A DNA stretch of 6,900 bases, from positions 1 to 6,900 of the forward strand of contig JAUXBK010000143.1 in NCBI GenBank assembly GCA_030619405.1, read 5' to 3'. The position numbers and the translations under genes were made by a program. The DNA is from Sedimenticola sp. GTDB lineage: Bacteria > Pseudomonadota > Gammaproteobacteria > Chromatiales > Chromatiaceae. Below the pieces are notes generated by a model. That model was not told the DNA's origin and did no database searches. It worked only from the letters and a program-made list of their open reading frames with translations. This document shows, piece by piece, positions 1 to 5,023 of this stretch. Each line of letters opens with the position of its first letter. Within the stretch, counting starts at the first letter, position 1.

Positions 1-90
1 AATCCCCTCTCCCTCAGGGAGACGACTCCATGGATGGAGGAGGTAGAGCGACGCAGGATGCCAAAGCCGAGGGTTAGGGTGAGGGGGTTC
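1..90. repeat. GC-rich palindromic intergenic repeat, split by a 48-bp segment
   Basis: The left part contains a perfect 7-bp inverted repeat around one base (TCTCCCT-C-AGGGAGA, 8-22). The right part is GGGTTAGGGTGAGGGGG (71-87). The outer ends, CCCCTC (4-9) and GAGGGGG (81-87), are also complementary. Joined directly, the two parts would resemble a repeat family I recall as common between genes in many gammaproteobacteria, in which AGGGAGA runs straight into GGGTTAGGGTGAGGG. Here 48 bases (23-70) lie between them, and these carry their own dyad, CTCCAT-GG-ATGGAG (26-39). The dyads are seen directly. The family identity is from memory and was not searched. Confidence 0.55.
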
Positions 91-110
91 AAAAGGGCAG
101 GGGGACTGAA

Positions 111-140
111 CGGTTACCATGGATGGATTCACGGCGTCTC
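111..140. repeat. Second short intergenic repeat sharing an 11-bp core with the first
   Basis: The 11-mer CCATGGATGGA occurs at 117-127 and also at 28-38 inside the left repeat, 89 bases apart in the same orientation. Here it is followed by TTCACGGCGTC. The string ATGGATTCACGGCGTC resembles another recurrent gammaproteobacterial intergenic motif as I recall it. No coding potential was seen around it. Confidence 0.4.
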
Positions 141-210
141 ACGGAGCGGTGGGTCAGTGCCGGCTCCCGCTAATCTGACAAAGTAGAGTTAATCGGGTAC
201 TTCGTTCTGG

Positions 211-219
211 TGGTATTAT
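211..219 (+). promoter_or_regulatory. Candidate extended -10 promoter for the sensor-tyrA operon
   Basis: TGGTATTAT at 211-219 gives a TGn extension followed directly by TATTAT, a 5/6 match to the sigma-70 -10 box. No good -35 lies at 16-18 bases; CTGACA at 175-180 is a 5/6 -35 match but is too far away for this -10. Transcription would begin near 226, leaving a leader of about 35 bases. A GGAG at 246-249 sits 10 bases before the ATG at 260. Confidence 0.35.
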
Positions 220-259
220 TGGGTCACTACACTGATCACCGGAGCGGAGTACTGGCACG

Positions 260-1930
260 ATGGCTGCTCAAAGAGTACCGATGCTTTTGCTGCGTTGGAT
301 GGCGTTATCGGCATGGTTGTGGTTCCCTTTGGTCGCCCTCCCGTCCGCACCCGCACAGGATACGATCCGGGTAGGCGTCTACCTGAATCCACCCCTCTCT
401 TTCCCCGATCTGAATGGGAAACCGGGTGGTTTCATTGTCGATCTGCTGGGCTATATTGCGAAACAGCAGGGCTGGGCGCTGCACTATGCTCCCTGCAACT
501 GGGATGAGTGTCATGAACTGCTGGCCCTGGGTGAGATAGACATGCTGGCCCCGGTGTCTGCGAAAGAGGCCCGGTCCAGAGGGCTCGATCACAACCGTGA
601 GAGCCTCTATGTCAACTGGGGACAGATAGTCACCGCCGAGGAGGGGGAGCTGAATTCCCCCCTCGATCTGGAAGGAAAGACCGTCGTGGCCCTCTCCAGC
701 GACGTACATTTTGCAGACATCAAAGAGCTGGCTCAGCGCTTCGATATCCATACCCGTTTTCTGGAAGTAAGCGACTATGAGTCGGTGCTGGCCTGGGTGG
801 CCGAGGGACCGGCGGATGCCGGGCTGGTGAGTCGCTCGTTCGATATCGATGCCTTTCCCCACTATCCGGTGGTCCGGTCGTCCGTCATCTTCAATCCGGC
901 AGAGATCCGTATCGCCCTCTCTCCTCGTAACGACTCGTTGCAGAACGCTATTCGCATACAACGGATTGACCGTGAACTCACAGCGCTCAAAGGGGATCAC
1001 AACTCGATCTACTACCAGCTCCAGGAGCGTTGGTTCGGCCGGAAGACGGACGCCGAGATCCCACGCTGGGTGCTGTGGCTGCTGGGGGTCGTGCTGGGTG
1101 TTGCGCTGCTGCTGGCGGCGGGGGTCCTGTTGTTGCGCCAGCAGGTTCGGCGCAGGACCGTTGAATTGCGACAGATCAATGGACGTTTTACCGCCTTCAT
1201 GAACAACCTGCCGGGCATCGCCTATATGAAGGGTGCCGACGGGCGCTACATATTCGTCAACCCGGTATGGAAGCAGACCAAGCAGCTGAACGATGAGCAG
1301 GTGGTGGGAAGGCTGCCGGCGGATATCTGGCCAAGCCGCGGACTGGGCACTCACATGCCGGAAGAGCGGTTGGCGATCGAGAAGAGGGAGATCATCGAAA
1401 GCATCGAGAGCAGCCCCTGGGACGATCAGGGGCGTATCTGGCGGCTGATCCGATTTCCAATGAAGAATTCCGATCCCTCCGGCAGCGCTATCATGGTGGG
1501 CGGGATCGGAGTGGAGGTTACCGATCAGAAGCGGGCGGAAGATCGGTTGTCCCACCTCAACCGGCAGCTGCAGCTGTTACTGGAGTCCGCCGGTGACGGC
1601 ATCTTCGGGGTCGATGGCCTGGGGCGCTGCACCTTTATCAACCCCGCCGCCTTGATGTTGCTGGGGTACAGCCGGGATGAGGTGATCGGCAGCAGGATAC
1701 ATGACCTGATCGAGCACTCCCACCCGGACGGCAGCAGTTTTCCTGAGAATGAGTCCCCCATCCGTCACGCCTTCAGTCAGGGCGAGAAATCCCGGACGGA
1801 CGATGGCCTGTTCTGGCGCGCGGACGGAAGGTCGATCCGGGTCGAGTACTCTGCCTACCCGATGAGAGAGGCGGTCCGGCTCGGGGCAGTAGTGGTGTTC
1901 AGGCAGCTCGCTGGAGAAGAGGATGAGTAG
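260..1930 (+). CDS. Membrane sensor: periplasmic solute-binding domain, TM helix, two PAS domains, no output domain
   Basis: This 556-residue protein starts with a probable signal peptide or anchor (about residues 1-32, ending near SAPAQ). A family-3 solute-binding domain (about 34-258) follows, opening with TIRVGVYLNPPLSF and containing GGFIVDLL and GEIDMLAPVS, as in HisJ-like sensors of amino acids and other small solutes. One transmembrane helix spans about 270-292 and is followed by a basic stretch. Two PAS domains come next: about 310-428, with GIAYMKGADGRYIFVNP and a closing EVTDQKRAED, and about 436-550, with DGIFGVDGLGRCTFINP. Such proteins normally continue into a histidine kinase, GGDEF or EAL domain. 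Here the chain stops at the last PAS strand (GAVVVFRQLAGEEDE). It is therefore either a truncated relic or a sensor acting through another protein. The ligand is unknown. tyrA begins 12 bases after the stop, so the two are probably cotranscribed. Confidence 0.85.
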   Translation: MAAQRVPMLLLRWMALSAWLWFPLVALPSAPAQDTIRVGVYLNPPLSFPDLNGKPGGFIVDLLGYIAKQQGWALHYAPCNWDECHELLALGEIDMLAPVSAKEARSRGLDHNRESLYVNWGQIVTAEEGELNSPLDLEGKTVVALSSDVHFADIKELAQRFDIHTRFLEVSDYESVLAWVAEGPADAGLVSRSFDIDAFPHYPVVRSSVIFNPAEIRIALSPRNDSLQNAIRIQRIDRELTALKGDHNSIYYQLQERWFGRKTDAEIPRWVLWLLGVVLGVALLLAAGVLLLRQQVRRRTVELRQINGRFTAFMNNLPGIAYMKGADGRYIFVNPVWKQTKQLNDEQVVGRLPADIWPSRGLGTHMPEERLAIEKREIIESIESSPWDDQGRIWRLIRFPMKNSDPSGSAIMVGGIGVEVTDQKRAEDRLSHLNRQLQLLLESAGDGIFGVDGLGRCTFINPAALMLLGYSRDEVIGSRIHDLIEHSHPDGSSFPENESPIRHAFSQGEKSRTDDGLFWRADGRSIRVEYSAYPMREAVRLGAVVVFRQLAGEEDE

Positions 1931-1942
1931 TTACCGAGCAGA

Positions 1943-3088
1943 ATGGGGAAGGGTATGCAGAATCTCGAAGATCTTAGAACAGAGTTGTCACAGCTGGATG
2001 TCGAACTGCTGGAGATGGTGGCCCGCCGGCAACAACTGGTGGCCGAGATCGGCCGGGTCAAGTCCAAAGCCGGCCAGGGCACCCGGGACTATGCCCGTGA
2101 ACGGGTGGTGCTGGAGCTGGCACGATGCACCGCCCGCCGGGTCGGGGTGGACGAAGAGATCGCGGAGGAGCTGTTCCAACTGCTGATCCGCGCCTCCCTG
2201 GCCGCCCAGGAACAGGACAAGGTTGCCACCTTCGGGGTGGGCAGTGGCAAACGGGTGCTGGTGATCGGCGGGGCCGGCCGGATGGGCCAGTGGTTTCTGC
2301 GCTATCTGACCAGTCAGGGGTACGAGGCGGAGGTGCTGGATCCTGGCGGGGCTGTGGCCGGATATGCCAGCTACGGCTCACTGGAACAGACCAGGCTGGA
2401 ACATGACCTGATCGTGCTGGCAACACCGATCGGGGTGACATCAAAGGTGATGCAGGAACTGGCCTGGCGGCGACCCGGGGGGGTGATCTTCGACATCAGC
2501 TCTCTGAAAGGACCGCTGAAACAGGGGCTGGATGCGTTACGGGAGAGTGGTTGCCGGGTGACCTCCATTCACCCCATGTTCGGACCGGATACCGAACTTC
2601 TCTCCGGGCGCAACGTGGTGTTCGTGGACGTGGGTGTGCCGGATGCGACCGAGGCGGCCCGGCAACTCTTCTTGCCCACCATGGCGGATCTGGTGGATAT
2701 GTCGCTGGAGGCCCATGACCGGGCCATGGCCTATGTGCTGGGTCTCTCCCACGCGGTCAATATCGCCTTTTTCAATGCCCTGGCGGAGAGCGGTGAAGAC
2801 GTGCCGGCACTGGCGAGACTCTCCAGCAGCACCTTCGATGCCCAGCTGGAGGTGGCCAGCCATGTGGCCCGGGAAAATCCCTATCTCTACTTTGAGGTAC
2901 AGTCTCTCAACGCCCACAGCCCCCGGGCCCTGGTGGCCCTGCTCGGAGCGGTGACCCGGGTGGCAGGACGGGTGCTGGACGGGGACGAGAAGGGTTTCAT
3001 CGAACTGATGGCCCAGGGCAAGGCGTTTCTCGACGGGCGCTCGGGCGGGCGCAGGCTGATGAGAGGAGAGGGCGAACATGACATCTAA
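1943..3088 (+). CDS. tyrA: Bifunctional chorismate mutase / prephenate dehydrogenase (T-protein)
   Basis: This 381-residue cytoplasmic enzyme converts chorismate to prephenate and then, by NAD-dependent oxidative decarboxylation, to 4-hydroxyphenylpyruvate for tyrosine synthesis. Residues about 5-92 form an AroQ-type mutase. All eight residues of the E. coli mutase site have counterparts by eye: R12, R29, K40, D49, R52, E53, S85 and Q89. The dehydrogenase follows, with the nucleotide loop GGAGRMG (109-115), D133 at the end of the second strand (favouring NAD over NADP), and catalytic H210 in HPMFGPD. Length is close to the 373 residues of E. coli TyrA. One oddity is that the position matching the prephenate-binding R294 of E. 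coli appears to be H307, within QLEVASHVARENP. The start is uncertain: the ATG at 1955 (Met5) has a purine-rich GGGGAAGGG just upstream and may be the true start. The gene lies between the sensor and the DsbA-like gene, overlapping the latter by 11 bases. Confidence 0.92.
   Translation: MGKGMQNLEDLRTELSQLDVELLEMVARRQQLVAEIGRVKSKAGQGTRDYARERVVLELARCTARRVGVDEEIAEELFQLLIRASLAAQEQDKVATFGVGSGKRVLVIGGAGRMGQWFLRYLTSQGYEAEVLDPGGAVAGYASYGSLEQTRLEHDLIVLATPIGVTSKVMQELAWRRPGGVIFDISSLKGPLKQGLDALRESGCRVTSIHPMFGPDTELLSGRNVVFVDVGVPDATEAARQLFLPTMADLVDMSLEAHDRAMAYVLGLSHAVNIAFFNALAESGEDVPALARLSSSTFDAQLEVASHVARENPYLYFEVQSLNAHSPRALVALLGAVTRVAGRVLDGDEKGFIELMAQGKAFLDGRSGGRRLMRGEGEHDI
3064..3068 (+). promoter_or_regulatory. 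Ribosome binding site of the DsbA-like gene, inside tyrA
   Basis: AGGAG lies 9 bases before the ATG at 3078 and is embedded in the last codons of tyrA. It supports the 3078 start, which makes the two genes overlap by 11 bases (3078-3088), as expected for translational coupling. Confidence 0.65.
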
Positions 3089-3713
3089 CACGCACCGCTC
3101 ACCCGGCGCTTCTCTCTACTACGTACATGACCCCATGTGCAGCTGGTGCTGGGCGTTCCGACCGGTGTGGGAGGAGATACTCCGCAACCTGCCCGAAGGC
3201 CTGGCCACCCGCCGGTTGCTGGGCGGCCTGGCACCGGATACGGAGCAGCCCATGCCGCAGGAGATGCAGCAGCAAATCAGCGGCTACTGGCACCAGATCC
3301 AGCAGCGGGTGCCCGGTACCCGTTTCAACTTCGCATTCTGGAAGGAGTGCAGTCCGAGGCGGGCCACCTATCCCGCCTGCCGGGCGGTGATCGCCGCAAC
3401 GCGCCAGGACAGCAGGTTCGAAGAGTTGATGATTCTGGCGATACAGCAGGCCTACTACCTCCAGGCCAGAAACCCGTCCGAGCCCGATACACTCGGGGAG
3501 CTGGCGGATGAGATCGGACTGAATGGTGAGCGCTTCCGGGCAGAGCAGGATTCAACCACGGTGCAACTGGCCCTGGAGCAGGAGATTCGCCAGGGTCTTC
3601 GGGTCGGTGCCCGGGGGTTCCCCAGCCTGGTGCTGGAACAGGACGGGGCATACCAGGTGCTGAATTACTCCTACACCGATCCCGAGGTGGTATTGCGTCA
3701 GCTCAGAACCTGA
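3078..3713 (+). CDS. DsbA-family thiol-disulfide oxidoreductase, cytoplasmic (FrnE-like/COG3531-like)
   Basis: This 211-residue protein has a thioredoxin fold of the DsbA type. The N-terminal strand SLYYVHDPM leads into the redox motif C21-S-W-C24, followed by WAFRPVW. The cis-proline loop is GARGFPS, with P182. The YYVHDPMCSWCW opening is typical of predicted cytoplasmic protein-disulfide isomerases grouped with FrnE and COG3531, about 200-220 residues long. No signal peptide or membrane segment is visible, so it should act in the cytosol, unlike classical DsbA. Its substrate is unknown. The start overlaps the end of tyrA by 11 bases with a good ribosome site inside tyrA, so the two are probably translated together. 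Its stop overlaps the convergent endonuclease gene by 11 bases. No functional link to tyrosine synthesis is evident beyond cotranscription. Confidence 0.85.
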   Translation: MTSNTHRSPGASLYYVHDPMCSWCWAFRPVWEEILRNLPEGLATRRLLGGLAPDTEQPMPQEMQQQISGYWHQIQQRVPGTRFNFAFWKECSPRRATYPACRAVIAATRQDSRFEELMILAIQQAYYLQARNPSEPDTLGELADEIGLNGERFRAEQDSTTVQLALEQEIRQGLRVGARGFPSLVLEQDGAYQVLNYSYTDPEVVLRQLRT

Positions 3714-3716
3714 GCT
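3700..3716. terminator. Hairpin across the convergent gene ends
   Basis: AGCTCAG-AAC-CTGAGCT is a perfect 7-bp inverted repeat with a 3-base loop. It contains the last codons and stops of both convergent genes: TGA at 3711-3713 on plus, and TGA at 3705-3703 on minus. No T-run follows on either strand, so it is not a standard intrinsic terminator. It could act as a bidirectional pause or RNA 3'-end-protecting stem. Termination is inference. Confidence 0.35.
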
Positions 3717-4365
3717 TGTCCGCTGCCTTCGGGTTGTCGATAAAGCGGTTGCGGGTCCCCTGGACCCGGGCGATGGCGTCATTGCGGCGGCGCTCATCGG
3801 CGTCTGGCGGGTCCTCCCGGTTCCAGCGTTTGAGCATCTCTCCCTGGCGCCGGAAGATCTTCAGGCCATAGCTCTCTTTCATGTGGAACATGGCGCGGGC
3901 GATGTTACCACGGACGGCCGGTCTCGGTTCGACCCTGCGGCGGCGCTCGTCGAGTTCAAAGTCGCAGCTGCCGAACGCACGTTGCTCCCCCGTTATCATG
4001 TCGAAGGGAAAGGCGCTGCGGGCCTTGTTGATATCATTTCGGGCGGGGTAGAAATTGTGCATGTCCGCCTCGATGCGGTTGAAGCGGGGGCTGGAGGCCC
4101 GGCACTGTTTGCGTTTTCGGCAGCCTTCGCTCTTCATCGCCCAGCCCATGGGGTAGACGTGCTCCACGTTGATGGAGCGGTGCCAGCCCCGATTGAAAGG
4201 CTTGTTGCAGTAAAGGGTACGACCACCCTCCGGGTAGACCTGCTTCCAGAATACCTTTCGGGCCTCATAGTAGGTGTCGAAGGCGTGCTGGCCCCCGGCC
4301 GGGACGAGGGCCGGCAGCAGCAGGAGCAGACCGGGCAGGGTCAGTGACAGACAGCCGCGGCGCAT
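3703..4365 (-). CDS. endA: Periplasmic/secreted endonuclease I (EndA/NucM/Vvn family)
   Basis: This is a non-specific metal-dependent nuclease of the beta-beta-alpha-metal type, acting in the periplasm or outside the cell. From the ATG at 4365 it has 220 residues. A signal peptide (MRR, then a leucine-rich core, with cleavage near PAGG at 22-25) precedes the mature domain. Family motifs are clear: NVEHVYP (66-72) with E68 and catalytic H69; DMHNFYPARNDIN (101-113), whose N113 matches the third metal/active-site residue of Vvn by eye; VRGNIARAMFHM; and RNRFIDNP near the C-terminus. Mature-part cysteines C53, C82, C88 and one in FGSCDFEL could form disulfides, as in family members. A GTG at 4374 would add three residues, but it overlaps the Shine-Dalgarno sequence AAAGGAG, which sits 8 bases before the ATG, so I chose the ATG. 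The gene lies 53 bases downstream of the CBS gene on the same strand and is probably cotranscribed with it. Confidence 0.88.
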   Translation of the reverse strand: MRRGCLSLTLPGLLLLLPALVPAGGQHAFDTYYEARKVFWKQVYPEGGRTLYCNKPFNRGWHRSINVEHVYPMGWAMKSEGCRKRKQCRASSPRFNRIEADMHNFYPARNDINKARSAFPFDMITGEQRAFGSCDFELDERRRRVEPRPAVRGNIARAMFHMKESYGLKIFRRQGEMLKRWNREDPPDADERRRNDAIARVQGTRNRFIDNPKAADKLRF

Positions 4366-4373
4366 GGCGGACA

Positions 4374-4380
4374 CTCCTTT
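4374..4380 (-). promoter_or_regulatory. Ribosome binding site deciding the endA start
   Basis: On the minus strand AAAGGAG is followed by 8 bases and ATG (4365). The upstream in-frame GTG begins with the final G of this motif, so it would have no spacing and is unlikely to be the start. Confidence 0.65.
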
Positions 4381-4418
4381 ACGACAGGTAAAAACAGGGT
4401 TTAGCGCGCGGCGGCAGA

Positions 4419-4847
4419 TCAGGCGCTTATGTACTCCCTCAGGTATTTCACCTCCACCGAGACGTCGTTCAGCTTGGCCTTCACCAGATCACCGATGGAG
4501 ATCATGCCGACTGGCACTCCTCCATCGATGACGGGCAGATGTCGGAAGCGCTGCTCGGTCATGAGCGACATGGCCTCGTCGATAGAGGAGTCCGGCGTTG
4601 CGACTATCAGGTCACGGGTCATCACTTCATCTATCCGGGCCCGGGGTAAGGCGTCGGGACGTTCGGAGCAGAAGCGCAGGACGTCTCTTTCCGTCAGGAT
4701 ACCCCGCAGTTGGCCATCGTCGGACTGTACCAGCAGGGATCCCACCTTGTGTTCAGACATCCGGCCAATGGCATCCAGCAGCTTGTCGGAGGCGCTGACG
4801 TAGATGAGTGCCGACTGTTTGCGGTCTAACAATTCCTGTAATGTCAT
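4419..4847 (-). CDS. Stand-alone CBS-domain pair protein, probable adenine-nucleotide sensor
   Basis: This 142-residue soluble protein consists almost entirely of two CBS domains (about 8-62 and 74-130), which together form one Bateman module. The first contains KVGSLLVQ and GILTERD; the second contains RFRHLPVIDGG and GMISIGD. Both carry the S/T-x-x-D ribose-binding signature (T52-E-R-D55 and S117-I-G-D120), so AMP, ADP, ATP or a related adenosyl ligand is likely. There is no attached enzyme, transporter or DNA-binding domain, so it presumably acts on a partner protein that the sequence does not reveal. Translation from the ATG at 4847 is supported by GGAAGGG (4864-4858) about 10 bases upstream. 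It is transcribed divergently from prpE and is followed 53 bases later by endA. The domain call is secure; the role is inferred. Confidence 0.87.
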   Translation of the reverse strand: MTLQELLDRKQSALIYVSASDKLLDAIGRMSEHKVGSLLVQSDDGQLRGILTERDVLRFCSERPDALPRARIDEVMTRDLIVATPDSSIDEAMSLMTEQRFRHLPVIDGGVPVGMISIGDLVKAKLNDVSVEVKYLREYISA

Positions 4848-4888
4848 GTTTTATTTTCCCTTCCATAAAAGTTCTCTATGATGGTCGA

Positions 4889-4894
4889 ATTATA
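4889..4894 (-). promoter_or_regulatory. Perfect -10 box for the CBS-endA unit
   Basis: The minus strand reads TATAAT, an exact sigma-70 -10 match, with transcription expected near 4882 and a leader of about 35 bases to the ATG at 4847. No convincing -35 is present at 16-18 bases upstream. Instead, an inverted repeat (4896-4915) fills the spacer, which suggests a regulated promoter. Confidence 0.45.
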
Positions 4895-4895
4895 G

Positions 4896-4915
4896 GCAGA
4901 ATTTCCGTGTTCTGC
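4896..4915. promoter_or_regulatory. Inverted repeat abutting the CBS promoter, possible operator
   Basis: GCAGAA-TTTCCGTG-TTCTGC is a perfect 6-bp dyad with an 8-base centre, 20 bases in all. It starts one base upstream of the minus-strand -10 box. The size and position suit a dimeric regulator bound over the -35 region. The regulator is unidentified, and chance occurrence is possible. Confidence 0.35.
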
Positions 4916-4965
4916 ATCTGATCTGTAACGCTCGGTGGATTAGTGTGCCTGCAGGGGCTATATTT

Positions 4966-4981
4966 CCTGAGAAAATTCAGG
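4966..4981. promoter_or_regulatory. Inverted repeat upstream of prpE, possible operator
   Basis: CCTGA-GAAAAT-TCAGG is a perfect 5-bp dyad with a 6-base A/T-rich centre, 42 bases before the prpE start. It lies just downstream of a weak TATATT (4959-4964) that could be a plus-strand -10. The arms are short, so this is only a candidate. Confidence 0.25.
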
Positions 4982-5023
4982 TGATTCCGGTCGTTGGTAA
5001 AACGCCAATAGGGGGTAAATAAG

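Noticed and set aside
58..186. A 42-codon basic reading frame (ATG at 58) preceded by GGAGGAGGT
   Set aside because: It lies inside the repeat elements. The purine-rich string is part of the repeat and 14 bases from the ATG. The frame encodes low-complexity R/G-rich sequence.
1..259. CRISPR array or tRNA in the left intergenic region
   Set aside because: Only two 11-bp repeat copies with unlike flanks are present, and no cloverleaf could be drawn.
305..1555. A 416-codon open frame on the minus strand
   Set aside because: It is antisense to the sensor gene, shows no recognisable domain, and its composition (rich in Q, H, R, P and G) is that of a shadow.
2058..3091. Minus-strand frames of 128 and 184 codons opposite tyrA
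   Set aside because: They are shadows of tyrA with proline/arginine/histidine-rich translations and no domain.
3883..4347. A 154-codon plus-strand frame rich in V, A and G
   Set aside because: It is antisense to endA, whose NVEHVYP and DMHNFYP motifs mark the true strand. There is no ribosome site of note.
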